Source: Cryobacterium sp. GrIS_2_6 (GTDB lineage Bacteria > Actinomycetota > Actinomycetes > Actinomycetales > Microbacteriaceae). From it: a stretch of DNA of 64,000 nucleotides. A model generated the notes under the pieces. It did not search any database. It was not told the origin of the DNA and saw only the letters and a list, made by a program, of their open reading frames with translations. The position numbers were made by a program, and so were the translations under genes. The DNA is taken from assembly GCF_035984545.1 (NCBI RefSeq), contig NZ_JAXCHP010000001.1, forward strand, positions 3,844,001-3,908,000, written 5' to 3'. Below are positions 50,941 through 63,043 of this stretch, one piece after another (position 1 is the stretch's first letter; the number at the start of each line of letters is the position of its first letter).

Positions 50941-53490
50941 GTGGTTACCGCCCTGTATCGCCGCTACCGGCCAGAGACCTTTGCCGAGATGATCGGCCAG
51001 TCCCAGGTGACCGAACCCCTGATGACGGCCCTGCGTACGAATCGGGTGAACCACGCGTACCTGTTCAGCGGCCCTCGCGGCTGCGGCAAGACCACGAGTG
51101 CGCGCATCCTCGCCCGCTGCCTCAACTGTGCAGAGGGCCCGACCGACACCCCGTGCGGGGTCTGCCCGAGCTGTGTCGAGCTCTCCCGCGACGGTGGCGG
51201 CTCGCTCGACGTCGTCGAGATCGATGCCGCGAGCCACAACGGCGTCGACGACGCCCGCGACATCCGGGAGCGCGCCATCTTCGCGCCCGCCCGCGACCGC
51301 TACAAGATCTTCATCCTCGATGAGGCGCACATGGTCACTCCGCAGGGCTTCAACGCCCTGCTCAAGATCGTCGAAGAGCCGCCGGAACACGTGAAGTTCA
51401 TCTTCGCGACGACCGAGCCGGAGAAGGTCATCGGCACGATCCGCTCGCGCACCCACCACTACCCGTTCCGGCTCGTCCCGCCGGGCCCGATGCTCGAATA
51501 CGTGCAGACGCTCTGCGAGAGCGAGAAGGTCGCCGTCGCACCCGGCGTGCTGCCGCTCGTCGTCCGCGCCGGCGGGGGGTCGCCCCGCGACACTCTCTCG
51601 CTCCTCGACCAGCTCATGGCCGGTTCAGACGACCACTCCGTGGAGTACGACCGCGCGGTCGCCCTCCTCGGCTACACGAGCGCGTCCCTGCTCGACGAGT
51701 CGATCGACGCGATCGCCGCCCGCGACCCCGCCGCAGCCTTCGACGCGGTCGACCGCGTCGTCCAGACCGGCCAGGACCCACGACGCTTCGTCGAAGACCT
51801 CCTCGAGCGCATGCGCGATCTCATCGTCGTAGCGGCGACCTCCGCAGCGGGTGCGTCCGCAGTGCTTCGCGGGGTCCCGCAGGACGAAATCGAGCGGATG
51901 GCCGTGCAAGCCGCCAAGTTCGGCCCGGCCGAGCTCTCCCGCACCGCCGACATCCTGAACGGCGCACTCACGGAGATGACCGGCGCGACCTCGCCCCGGC
52001 TGCACCTCGAACTCATGATCGCCCGCGTGCTGATCCCCGCGAGCGACGACTCCACCCGGGGGGCGCTCGCCCGCGTCGAACGGCTCGAGCGTCGCATCGG
52101 TGTGGGTACAAGCAGTGTTGGTACAAGCAGTGTGGGTACAAGCAGTGTCGATACGGGCTCGGCCGCATCGGTGCCTCCCAGCCGCGCCACGCCCGCCGTT
52201 TCGTCCCCGACGGATGCTTCGCACGCCCCCGCTTCACGCCCCGCACCGGTCGCCGATCGCGGTGCGCCGGCCCCCGAAGCCCCCACTGCCCCCGCGGCCG
52301 CCCCTTCTCCCTCGAGCGCACCGGCAGGTCAGGCATCCGTCGGGCCTGCGGCCGTTCCAGCGGCCCGCCCGATCGGGCCGGTCACCTTCCAGCAGGTCAA
52401 GGACGCCTGGCCGGAGGTCCTCGAGGCCGTCCAGATCGCCAAGACGAGCGCGTGGCTGGTGCTTTACACGGCGAACGTGCTCGAATTCCGAGACGGGGAC
52501 CTCCTCGTGCTTTCGTTCCCGAGCCAGAAGGACGTCGCCGGCCTCAAGCAGACCGCCGCGCCGGGGGAGGGTGTCGGCGACTGCCTCAAGCGGGCGGTCA
52601 ACTCGGTCCTCGGCTTCACGCCGCGTCTCCTCGCCAGGGTCAACGAGCCCGGAGCGCCAACGCCCGGCGCCGGCGCATCAGCGGTGCCCAGTGCGTCGCC
52701 CGTGCCTGAGCCACAGACATCGAGCCCTGCCGCCGCCGGGTCGCAGGCCGCAGCGTCGGCCACTGCGGTGAGCGACGGCGCAGCCGACATACCGTTCCGA
52801 CGCCCGGACGCGTCAGCATCACAGACCGGCCCCTCGGCCGCCGCCGGGTCCAACGCCCCGACCCGGGCATCCGCTCAGTCGGAATCGGCACCGCGGTCCA
52901 CCCCCGTCGAGTCGACCGGCTCCGTCACAGCCTGGGCGACCGTCGCGATTCCGGGCGCCGGCGACGCGTCCACCGGGGCGACGGCCCCCGCGACCGCACC
53001 TGCCCGGACCGGCACGCCGGCTTCCGCAGCACCGAACGCGGCAACACCGGCACCCCCGGCTCCGGCGGCGCCCGGCCCCACGGCATCCGCTGCCCGACAG
53101 AGTGAACCGCCCTACGACGACGAACCGCCGCCCTACGATGACAGCGACGTTCCGCCGGACGACGACGCACCTCCGGAGCACGCGGCCCCCGGCCGGTCGG
53201 GCAGCGCCCGCCAGGCGACGGCGCCGCGCCAGCCGCAACGGGCGCCCCAGCCGTCCCAAGCTCAGCCCCAGCCGTCCCAGGCCCAGGCCCAGGCGAGCCA
53301 GGCGCAGCCGGCACCGGTCGACCGCAACGTCACGCACACCGGGCCGAACACCATCACCCCGAACGGCAGGCGCAGCCCGGCCTTCGAGGAGAAGCAGCGC
53401 TACGGGGAATCCGTCGTCCGCGAGGTCCTCGGTGCGACCTTCCTCGAAGAACAGCCCTACGAACCGGCACCCCGAACCAGAGGCGACTGA
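50941..53490 (+). CDS. dnaX: DNA polymerase III subunit gamma/tau
   Basis: Clamp-loader ATPase of the replisome, 849 residues from GTG. The AAA+ module (residues 1-220) has Walker A SGPRGCGKTTSARIL, the zinc cysteines CLNCAEGPTDTPCGVCPSC, the DEAH segment ILDEAHMVTPQGFNALLKIVEEPP and the SRTHHYPFRL sensor. Clamp-loader domain III follows. The long region after residue 380 is Ala/Pro-rich linker with an embedded tau-like domain (about 480-560). No slippery frameshift heptamer was recognised, so one product is expected. recR follows by three bases. Confidence 0.96.
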   Translation: MVTALYRRYRPETFAEMIGQSQVTEPLMTALRTNRVNHAYLFSGPRGCGKTTSARILARCLNCAEGPTDTPCGVCPSCVELSRDGGGSLDVVEIDAASHNGVDDARDIRERAIFAPARDRYKIFILDEAHMVTPQGFNALLKIVEEPPEHVKFIFATTEPEKVIGTIRSRTHHYPFRLVPPGPMLEYVQTLCESEKVAVAPGVLPLVVRAGGGSPRDTLSLLDQLMAGSDDHSVEYDRAVALLGYTSASLLDESIDAIAARDPAAAFDAVDRVVQTGQDPRRFVEDLLERMRDLIVVAATSAAGASAVLRGVPQDEIERMAVQAAKFGPAELSRTADILNGALTEMTGATSPRLHLELMIARVLIPASDDSTRGALARVERLERRIGVGTSSVGTSSVGTSSVDTGSAASVPPSRATPAVSSPTDASHAPASRPAPVADRGAPAPEAPTAPAAAPSPSSAPAGQASVGPAAVPAARPIGPVTFQQVKDAWPEVLEAVQIAKTSAWLVLYTANVLEFRDGDLLVLSFPSQKDVAGLKQTAAPGEGVGDCLKRAVNSVLGFTPRLLARVNEPGAPTPGAGASAVPSASPVPEPQTSSPAAAGSQAAASATAVSDGAADIPFRRPDASASQTGPSAAAGSNAPTRASAQSESAPRSTPVESTGSVTAWATVAIPGAGDASTGATAPATAPARTGTPASAAPNAATPAPPAPAAPGPTASAARQSEPPYDDEPPPYDDSDVPPDDDAPPEHAAPGRSGSARQATAPRQPQRAPQPSQAQPQPSQAQAQASQAQPAPVDRNVTHTGPNTITPNGRRSPAFEEKQRYGESVVREVLGATFLEEQPYEPAPRTRGD
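52102..52146 (+). repeat. 15-bp tandem repeat inside dnaX
   Basis: Three copies of GTGGGTACAAGCAGT (second copy with one change), encoding a GTSSV triplication in the linker. The period is a multiple of three, so length change would not break the frame. Confidence 0.85.
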
Positions 53491-53493
53491 CCC

Positions 53494-54093
53494 ATGTACG
53501 AAGGAATCGTCCAGGAACTGATCGACGAACTCGGCCGCCTGCCCGGAATCGGGCCCAAGTCCGCGCAGCGCATCGCGTTCCACATTCTGCAGACCGAGAG
53601 CTTCGACGTCACCCACCTCGCCAATGTCCTCCTCGAGGTGCGCGACAAGGTGCGCTTCTGTGAGATCTGCGGCAACGTCTCCGAGCAGCCGACGTGCATG
53701 ATCTGCCGCGACCCGCGCCGCAACCCCGCGATGATCTGCGTCGTCGAAGAGGCCAAAGACGTCGTGGCGATCGAGCGCACTCGCGAGTTCAAGGGGCTCT
53801 ACCACGTGCTCGGCGGCGCGATCAGCCCGATCGACGGGATCGGACCCGACCAGCTCCGCATCCGCCAGCTGCTGCAGCGCCTCTCCGACAACACCGTCCA
53901 GGAGGTCATCATTGCGACCGACCCGAACCTCGAGGGCGAGGCGACGGCGGCCTACCTGTCGCGCCTCCTGACGACCCTGGAGATCACGGTCACCCGGCTC
54001 GCCTCCGGCCTGCCCGTCGGTGGCGACCTCGAGTACGCCGACGAGGTCACCCTCGGCCGTGCCTTCGAGGGTCGACGTACCGTCACCGGCTGA
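53494..54093 (+). CDS. recR: recombination protein RecR
   Basis: Helps RecF/RecO load RecA at single-strand gaps, 199 residues. The helix-hairpin-helix near residues 5-30 ([21 protein letters not shown]), zinc finger [16 protein letters not shown], Toprim domain starting [14 protein letters not shown] and C-terminal segment [18 protein letters not shown] are all intact. It follows dnaX as in most actinobacteria. Confidence 0.97.
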   Translation: MYEGIVQELIDELGRLPGIGPKSAQRIAFHILQTESFDVTHLANVLLEVRDKVRFCEICGNVSEQPTCMICRDPRRNPAMICVVEEAKDVVAIERTREFKGLYHVLGGAISPIDGIGPDQLRIRQLLQRLSDNTVQEVIIATDPNLEGEATAAYLSRLLTTLEITVTRLASGLPVGGDLEYADEVTLGRAFEGRRTVTG

Positions 54094-54117
54094 CCGTGTG
54101 ACCGGCTGACTGTCTGT

Positions 54118-54159
54118 CCGTCACGAGCCGACCGTCACGAGCCGACCGTCACGAGCCGA
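54118..54159. repeat. 14-bp tandem repeat, three copies
   Basis: CCGTCACGAGCCGA repeated three times without change, starting 25 bases after the recR stop. Confidence 0.9.
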
Positions 54160-54203
54160 CCGCATCGACGGCACGGTCATCGCGACACGTCACGCGCCAG
54201 GTG

Positions 54204-54241
54204 CGCCGCTTCGTGCCACGCGTGCCTGGCGCGAAGCGGCG
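54204..54241. repeat. palindromic element, copy 2 of 2
   Basis: CGCCGCTTCGTGCCACGC-GT-GCCTGGCGCGAAGCGGCG, an 18-bp stem with two non-Watson-Crick positions. It shares the exact 18-mer 3' arm with the element at 20179. Confidence 0.65.
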
Positions 54242-54338
54242 AAAATGGCGCGTCGGGCGCAGCCGGGGGAGGCGGATGCCGCCGGTCGACACATCGCGTG
54301 CGCGGCGTCACATTGCCGGTGCCGAATACATCAGCATT

Positions 54339-56915
<2,577 letters not shown>

Positions 56916-56964
56916 CCGACGGTGACTTTTCCGGTCGCGGAGGCGACCGCCGGACCACGTGCAG

Positions 56965-56970
56965 TACTGT
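56965..56970 (+). promoter_or_regulatory. -10 box of the GGDEF-EAL gene
   Basis: TACTGT, eight bases before ATG 56979, compatible with a leaderless or nearly leaderless mRNA. Confidence 0.45.
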
Positions 56971-56978
56971 GGAACACC

Positions 56979-59420
56979 ATGGGCGGGTATCGCGTTTCAG
57001 AGGGCGCGCGGCGCGTGATCATCGCACTCTTCGCGACCATCGCCGGCGTCGTCGTGGTCTCCGCGATCCTGTCGCTGACCGGTCAGCCGGGGTCAGCCTG
57101 GTGGGTCGCCGCCACCGGTGTTTTCTGCGCCGCGGCGCTCAACGTCTGCTGGGTACGCCTGGGCCCTGAACGGCATCGCAGCCCCGTCGTGAGCCTGCCC
57201 ATCCTGGTGCTGCCCGTGCTCTTCTCCGTCGTCAGTCCCCTGGCCGCGGCCGGCACCATCGTCCTCGGAGTGCTGCTCATCGTCCTGGTGCGCTCCCGAC
57301 GCGTCGACGTCGCCCTCTACAGTGCCGGACTGGCGGGAACCGGCAGCGCCGCGGCCATCGCCGTCCTCGCAGGCGCGACCGCCTTCGGACTCCCCAGTTA
57401 CCTCGCCGCCGCATGCGCTGGCGCCGGGTATGTCGCTATCGTGGCGATCATCGAATACCTGCGGATGGTGTTGGTCCGGCCGATCGCGAACCGCACAGGC
57501 CCCCTGATCGCGCCTGCGCGGCTGGCGCTGATGGTCCTCGGCTGCGCAGTCCTGTCCGCGCTCGTCGTAGTCTTCCACGACGCCGGTCTGGCCGTCAGCC
57601 GGGACCCGATCGTGTTCGTGATCGCGACCCTGCTCGCCTTCACCCTCGCCGGCGTCGGAATCAAGCTCATCGGCCGCGTCGTCACGATGCGCAGCCGGCT
57701 CACCGGCCTCATCACGGGCGCGGCCGCGCTCGGCGCCGCCGGGCGCGAGGACATCTCCGCCGGCCGGGTCCAGTCAGGGCCGGAGGACGACGCCGAAGCG
57801 ACCGCCCGGGTCCTCGCACTGCTTCACGAGGCCGTGCGGACGACCATCGGCGTCGAGTACGTTGCCGTGCGCGACCACGCGGCGCGCGTCGGGGAGATCA
57901 GCGCCCCCATCCTGCTGTCCGAGTCCGACACCCGGTTCGTCGTCGCAGGCCGCGAGCCGATGGGCGGCGTCTTCACCGCCGACGACAAGAGCGCACTCAA
58001 CGCCCTCGCCCGCGCGGCCGAACTCGCGATGAGCGCCCACTACAACATCGGCGGCCTCACCGCCCGCGCCAACACCGACCCCCTGACCGGCCTGCCGAAC
58101 TACCGGGCCTTCCAGACGGCGCTCGCGAACATCAACGACCACCGTGACTATTCCGAGGCCCTCGCCGTCCTGTTCCTGGACCTCGATGACTTCAAGCGCC
58201 TCAATGACCGGCACGGCCACCAGAGCGGAGACGACCTGCTCAGGGAACTCGGCCGCAGGCTGCGCACGGTCGTGCGACCGAGCGACGTCGTCGCTCGCGT
58301 TGGCGGCGACGAATTCGTCGTGATCCTCACCCACCTGGCCTCGCTCGGCGAGGCGAAGGAGATCGCCGAGCGTATCCTCGAGACCTCCGTGCAGCCGCTC
58401 ACCCTCGGCTCGAGCAACTACACCCCGACGCTCAGCATCGGCCTCGCCTATTCGGCCCATCGGGAGACGGATGTCTCCCAGCTTGTGCAGGACGCCGACC
58501 GGGCCATGCTCGCGATCAAGAAGTCGCGGCGCCACGGCGGACCGGCCAACGAGAGCAGCATCAACATCTCGAGCCACCGCTCCTCCCAGATCAACGACAT
58601 CATCGCGCACGCCATCGACGAGGATCTCCTCGAGCTCGCGTTCCAGCCGATCGTCAGCCTCGTCACGGGCCAGATCTGGGCGTTCGAGGCACTTGTCCGC
58701 TACAACGACCCCGTTCTCGGCCCGCTGTCGCCGCCGTCCATCGTGGAGAAGGCCAAGGGACTCGGCCGGATGGACGCCCTCACCCGGCAGGTCGCCGTGA
58801 AGGCCATGGCCGCGGCCGCCGACTTCCGCCTCGTCGAACCCCGGGTCACCTGCATGGCCATCAACGTCGAGGCCGGGCAGATTGTGCCCGACCGGGTCGG
58901 CACCTTCATGGAAGACCTCGCCGGACGGTATCCGGGAATCTCGCTGTGCCTCGAACTCAACGAGCGTTCCGTCGCCCGGGTGACCCCCGCCATCCGCTCG
59001 CAGGCCGACCGGCTGCGCGACCTGGGGCTGCTGATCGCCCTCGACGACTACGGGTCCCAGGACTCCTCGGTGGACGCGCTCGTGCGGATGCCCATGGACA
59101 TCCTGAAGATCGATCGCAGCCTCGTCGATGACCTCGACGACATCCGCCAGCGTGAGGTGCTCACCGCGCTTCAGGGCTTCGGCGACAACCTCGAATACTC
59201 GATGATCGTCGAGGGCGTGGAGAACGAGGCGATGGTCAGGCACCTTGCTGCCATCGGCATCCGCAGCGCCCAGGGTTTCCACTACGGCGTTCCGGAGAGT
59301 TTTGAGAAGACCCTGTCTCGTCTCGAGCGCTATGGGGCCGCAGCGGTCGTCCCGGTTGGTGACCTCCCGATCGGTCCACCCGTTGGAGCAGAGACTCCTG
59401 CTGCAGCCCCGGCGCCCTGA
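56979..59420 (+). CDS. membrane GGDEF-EAL cyclic-di-GMP protein
   Basis: Bifunctional-type c-di-GMP enzyme, 813 residues from ATG 56979; GTG 56922 is a possible earlier start but lacks a ribosome site. Seven or so membrane helices fill residues 10-235, followed by a GAF-like linker. The GGDEF domain keeps VGGDEF at residues 442-446 and an RPSD inhibitory site. The EAL domain keeps EAL at 570-572, the metal-binding NVEAGQ-type segment, ELNERSV and DDYGSQDSS. Both activities therefore look possible, with net direction unknown. The EVEAL-type segment reads FEALVRY. Confidence 0.92.
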   Translation: MGGYRVSEGARRVIIALFATIAGVVVVSAILSLTGQPGSAWWVAATGVFCAAALNVCWVRLGPERHRSPVVSLPILVLPVLFSVVSPLAAAGTIVLGVLLIVLVRSRRVDVALYSAGLAGTGSAAAIAVLAGATAFGLPSYLAAACAGAGYVAIVAIIEYLRMVLVRPIANRTGPLIAPARLALMVLGCAVLSALVVVFHDAGLAVSRDPIVFVIATLLAFTLAGVGIKLIGRVVTMRSRLTGLITGAAALGAAGREDISAGRVQSGPEDDAEATARVLALLHEAVRTTIGVEYVAVRDHAARVGEISAPILLSESDTRFVVAGREPMGGVFTADDKSALNALARAAELAMSAHYNIGGLTARANTDPLTGLPNYRAFQTALANINDHRDYSEALAVLFLDLDDFKRLNDRHGHQSGDDLLRELGRRLRTVVRPSDVVARVGGDEFVVILTHLASLGEAKEIAERILETSVQPLTLGSSNYTPTLSIGLAYSAHRETDVSQLVQDADRAMLAIKKSRRHGGPANESSINISSHRSSQINDIIAHAIDEDLLELAFQPIVSLVTGQIWAFEALVRYNDPVLGPLSPPSIVEKAKGLGRMDALTRQVAVKAMAAAADFRLVEPRVTCMAINVEAGQIVPDRVGTFMEDLAGRYPGISLCLELNERSVARVTPAIRSQADRLRDLGLLIALDDYGSQDSSVDALVRMPMDILKIDRSLVDDLDDIRQREVLTALQGFGDNLEYSMIVEGVENEAMVRHLAAIGIRSAQGFHYGVPESFEKTLSRLERYGAAAVVPVGDLPIGPPVGAETPAAAPAP

Positions 59421-59424
59421 CCGA

Positions 59425-59430
59425 TAGTCT
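59425..59430 (+). promoter_or_regulatory. leaderless -10 box of the histidine kinase gene
   Basis: TAGTCT, six bases, then ATG 59437. Confidence 0.6.
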
Positions 59431-59436
59431 CAGTCC

Positions 59437-61089
59437 ATGAGTGAGACCGGGATGGACCGCGCAGTGGGGTCGAATCTGTCGCGCCTCGACCGTTCCGTCT
59501 TCCTCTCCCAGCTTCTCCTCTCCGGGGCGACCCTGTTCCTCGTCGCTGTCACCGGGCTCACCGCGATCCAGCGGCTGAGCTCCCTGATGTTCTTCCTCGG
59601 TGTGCTCCTGATCTTCATCGTCACGGCCGTCAGTGCCCTCGTCACCTGGAGCGACCACTCCAAGAACTGGATCGTCCTGCTTCCCGTCGTCGACATCATC
59701 GCGATCGTGCTGATCTGGCAGTCCGCGACCGCGATCGGCGCGAGTTTCCTGCTGGTGCTTCCCGTGATCTGGCTGTCGACGCACTTCGGAGCGCGGGGTG
59801 CGACGGGGAGCGTCATCCTGGCGGCCGTCATGTTCTGGGGCGGAACACTTTTCCGTTCCGTGCCCATTTCCCTGGCCGACGTTCCCCAGCTCGCGATAAT
59901 CCCGGCGATGCTGGGCTTCGTCGCGGTGACGACGCACCTGACGACCAAGCGCGCAACGGCGCAGCGGGTGCTCCTGACCCAGCAGGCCGGCCTGTTCGAG
60001 TCGGCCCTGCGACGTTCACGCCGCCAGGAGCAGACCCTGGACGAACTCTTCAACGCTGTGGACTTCGGGGTCGTCGGATTCGATCGCGCTTCCAGGGCGA
60101 ATTTCCTGAACCGTGCCCAGCGCGAGTTGCTCGCCCTTTACGGCACGACTGACAACCGGCCGGCAGTCGTCAGCACGGTGTTCTACGAAGACAGGGTGAC
60201 CCCGTACGACGAGGTGGACCGGCCGTACTCCCGGGCGCTCCGCGGGGAGACAATCGACCGCCTCACTGTCTGGGTCGGCGAACCCGGCCAGCAGCAGGCG
60301 GCCCTCCTGGTCTCCGCGCGGCCGATCACCGACGAGAACGGCGACTACGACGGCGGTGTCATGGTCTCGCGGGACGTGACCGCGGAAGTCAGGGCGATCC
60401 AGGCCCGCGACGACCTCGTCGCCTCGGTGTCCCACGAGTTGCGCACGCCGCTCACGTCCATCCTCGGCTACCTCGAACTCGCTCTCGATGACGAACGGCT
60501 CGACCCGTCGACCAGGGGCATGCTCGAGGTCGCGTCGAAGAACTCCGACCGACTGCTCGAGATGGTCGCCGGACTGCTCACCGACGCGAGTGGTTCGAAG
60601 CACGAGCCTCCGCTCAACGTCGCCCCGTGCGACCTGGCCGGGATCGTCGCGGACGCTCTCGAGTCCGCCGGCCCGTCAGCCTCCAAACGCAGCATCGCGT
60701 TCGATGTCGAGGCCCTTCCCGCCGTCACGGTCGAAGCGGATGCCTTCCGGTTACGGCAGGTCGTCGACAACGTCCTCTCGAACGCGATCAAGTACAACGT
60801 CGAGTCCGGGCGGATCGGGGTGACGCTGGCCGTCGCCGACGGGCTGGCGGAACTGCGGATCTCGGATACCGGCAGGGGGATGACGGCCGAGGAACAGACC
60901 AAACTGTTCGACAGGTTCTACCGTGCGGACTCCGTGCGGAATTCGAGCGTGCACGGCACCGGGCTCGGGCTGAGCATCAGCAGGGACATCATGCGCAAGC
61001 ACGGGGGCGACCTGCGCCTCGAATCCACCAAGGGCAAAGGCTCGGTGGCGGTCTTCACGCTACCCCTGACGTCCGTCGCCAGCCGGTAG
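59437..61089 (+). CDS. membrane sensor histidine kinase
   Basis: Sensor kinase of 550 residues. About six membrane helices occupy residues 20-180, followed by a PAS-like domain (about 205-315, LDELFNAVDFGVVGFDRASR). The phosphoacceptor is His333 in VASVSHELRTPLTSILGY. The ATPase domain shows the N box NVLSNAIKYN, G1 DTGRGM, F box LFDRFYR and G2 GTGLGLSIS. No response regulator gene is next to it, so it is an orphan in this window. It is flanked by two GGDEF-type genes, suggesting a role in the same c-di-GMP circuit. Confidence 0.93.
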   Translation: MSETGMDRAVGSNLSRLDRSVFLSQLLLSGATLFLVAVTGLTAIQRLSSLMFFLGVLLIFIVTAVSALVTWSDHSKNWIVLLPVVDIIAIVLIWQSATAIGASFLLVLPVIWLSTHFGARGATGSVILAAVMFWGGTLFRSVPISLADVPQLAIIPAMLGFVAVTTHLTTKRATAQRVLLTQQAGLFESALRRSRRQEQTLDELFNAVDFGVVGFDRASRANFLNRAQRELLALYGTTDNRPAVVSTVFYEDRVTPYDEVDRPYSRALRGETIDRLTVWVGEPGQQQAALLVSARPITDENGDYDGGVMVSRDVTAEVRAIQARDDLVASVSHELRTPLTSILGYLELALDDERLDPSTRGMLEVASKNSDRLLEMVAGLLTDASGSKHEPPLNVAPCDLAGIVADALESAGPSASKRSIAFDVEALPAVTVEADAFRLRQVVDNVLSNAIKYNVESGRIGVTLAVADGLAELRISDTGRGMTAEEQTKLFDRFYRADSVRNSSVHGTGLGLSISRDIMRKHGGDLRLESTKGKGSVAVFTLPLTSVASR

Positions 61090-61115
61090 ACTGCCCTCAG
61101 AAGGGGGCCCAGCAC

Positions 61116-62273
61116 TTGGACTCGACCACACTCTTTATCGTCAGCGCGCTCATCGTCGTGCTCTGCGGGGTGTCGTTCATCCTGAATACAGCCCTCAACC
61201 GCAATGACGCGGCCGGCAAGCTCTGGAGCCTCGCCTTCATCGCAGGCATCGCCGTCGCCTTCGGCTACGGTGTGGCGATGATCGGGGCTTCGAACTGGTG
61301 GGGTCTCATCGTCGGCAACGTCGGCCTTGTCGTGCTGTCCGGGGCGTTCTGGAGCGGGTCCCGCCTCTACAACTCGAAGGAGTCCCTGCTCTGGACTGTC
61401 GGAGCGGCCGGAGCGGTCGTCGCGATCTGGACGCTCGTCACCGCGCCGGGCGGAGACGACTGGGGCGCCTCCGGGGTGACCTGGGTATTCATGGCCGCCT
61501 TCGGCGCCCTGGGCGGTTCTGAGGCGCTGCGGGGCAGGCTCGGCAGGAACATCAACGGCAGGATTCTGTGGCTGAGCCTCTGGATCGTGACGATCTACAC
61601 GTCGGCGCGGGTGGTCGCCCTTATTGTGCTCGGCCACGACGACCCGGACTTCTCCCGGTTCTTCGGAACCGGATCTGCGTCGATCGTCAACATGTCCCTG
61701 ATCGTGGTCGGTTCCATCGCCATTTCGATCCTCCGCGCCGAGAAGCTCGGCAACAATGCCGTCGGGGACTTCACCGATGGCATCCACTCTGCGGCGGGGG
61801 TGATGACGTCCTGTGCCTTCGTGCAGGCGGCGACCGACCACATCGAGAGGGCCGACCGCTGGCAACTCGGACTCGCCGTGATCGGTGCCGACATCGACAA
61901 CCTCCCGGAGATCAACACCGCCTTCGGGCGCGCCGCCGGTGACGCGGCCATCGCCCGGTTCGCCCAGACTCTGCGGTACAGCGCGCCGGTGATGGCCCTG
62001 ATCGGGCACCCCGCCGCCGGCAGCTTCCTCATTCTCGTCAGTGTGTCGTCCGCAACGGAGGCCCGGAGCATCACCGAACGCATCCAGACCGCGCTCGTCG
62101 ACGAACCGGTCACGGACTCGTATCGAATCCGCCTGACCGCGAGTTTCGCCATCGCGGACACCTTCGACCACGGCTACGAGCTCGGCGTGCTCACGTCGGC
62201 CGTCACCGAGGCCATCCGCACCCTCAAGCGCGGCGGTGGCAACGACATCACGGTCGTCTCCGAAGCCGCCTGA
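61116..62273 (+). CDS. membrane protein with degenerate GGDEF domain
   Basis: Protein of 385 residues from TTG 61116, with AGAAGGGGG upstream and a TAGACT box at 61087. Seven or so membrane helices span residues 1-210. The soluble domain has the fold pattern of GGDEF proteins (LGLAVIGADIDNLPEINTAFGRAAGDAAIARFAQTL), but the signature is lost: where GGDEF is expected it reads GHPAAGSFLILV. It should not make c-di-GMP and may act as a sensor or GTP/c-di-GMP binding partner. The histidine kinase gene ends 26 bases upstream. Confidence 0.8.
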   Translation: MDSTTLFIVSALIVVLCGVSFILNTALNRNDAAGKLWSLAFIAGIAVAFGYGVAMIGASNWWGLIVGNVGLVVLSGAFWSGSRLYNSKESLLWTVGAAGAVVAIWTLVTAPGGDDWGASGVTWVFMAAFGALGGSEALRGRLGRNINGRILWLSLWIVTIYTSARVVALIVLGHDDPDFSRFFGTGSASIVNMSLIVVGSIAISILRAEKLGNNAVGDFTDGIHSAAGVMTSCAFVQAATDHIERADRWQLGLAVIGADIDNLPEINTAFGRAAGDAAIARFAQTLRYSAPVMALIGHPAAGSFLILVSVSSATEARSITERIQTALVDEPVTDSYRIRLTASFAIADTFDHGYELGVLTSAVTEAIRTLKRGGGNDITVVSEAA

Positions 62274-62313
62274 GACCTGACGGAATGAGTCGCGGAGACC
62301 GGCCGGCCTGCGG

Positions 62314-62925
62314 CTATCCGGCGGGGGTGAGCGCGACGGTGATCTCGTCGCTCGCCGTCGACTTGGCGAATGCCGCGGAGGTCGGCGTCGACTGCACGAG
62401 GACCTCGTAGGTGAATGCGAGCGTGATGCTCGTCGCAGCGGGGTCGACCGCGGGCAGGATGAACGTCTGGCTATAGCTGTACGGGGTCTTGATCAGGTAT
62501 CCGGGCGCGATCGAGGCCTGGTCGACCGAGGCGGGCGGGGCGGTCAGGGGACCGCTGGGGCCCTTCACGGACGCGACGACGCTCACCCGGGAGAGGTAGA
62601 CGGCCTGGCCGTCGTCCGTGCCGAGGGTTCCGATCAGCGAGAAGCTGATCGGCTTGTTCGCGGCGGGTGTCCATTCGCCGATGTTGAGCGTCGACCAGTA
62701 GTTCACGGCGAGGGTGACATCGCCGGCCTTGAGGTTGCGGGTCGTCGAACCGGTCGCGAGGTCGTTGATCACCGGAATGATCGGTGCCACCGAGAAGGTG
62801 GCCGTCGGCGTGCTCGAGGCGAGACCCGTCGACCAGGGTGCCTGGCCGCATCCGCTCAGACCCGCTGTGAGCAGAAGGCCCAGACCGAGTGCGGGGAGCA
62901 CTCGTGAGAGGGAACGAGCAGGCAT
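62314..62925 (-). CDS. putative secreted lipoprotein
   Basis: A 203-residue protein from ATG 62925 with GGGAG upstream. The signal peptide MPARSLSRVLPALGLGLLLT ends in the lipobox LSGC (Cys27). The mature domain is beta-strand-rich (VTLAVNYWSTLNIGEWTP..., SQTFILPAVDPAATSITLAFTYEVLV), without a family I can name. It is convergent with the degenerate GGDEF gene and divergent from the glycosyltransferase gene. Confidence 0.8.
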   Translation of the reverse strand: MPARSLSRVLPALGLGLLLTAGLSGCGQAPWSTGLASSTPTATFSVAPIIPVINDLATGSTTRNLKAGDVTLAVNYWSTLNIGEWTPAANKPISFSLIGTLGTDDGQAVYLSRVSVVASVKGPSGPLTAPPASVDQASIAPGYLIKTPYSYSQTFILPAVDPAATSITLAFTYEVLVQSTPTSAAFAKSTASDEITVALTPAG

Positions 62926-63043
62926 GAGGACTCCCGTAGATCGTGGTTCAAGCCCGGACAGGGGGCTGCGCTTGAGCTTATCTTGCGGAGACCTTGGCCG
63001 GGGCTGTGGCAAAAGTTGCGGTTCGGATGGGAGAGTAAGACCT

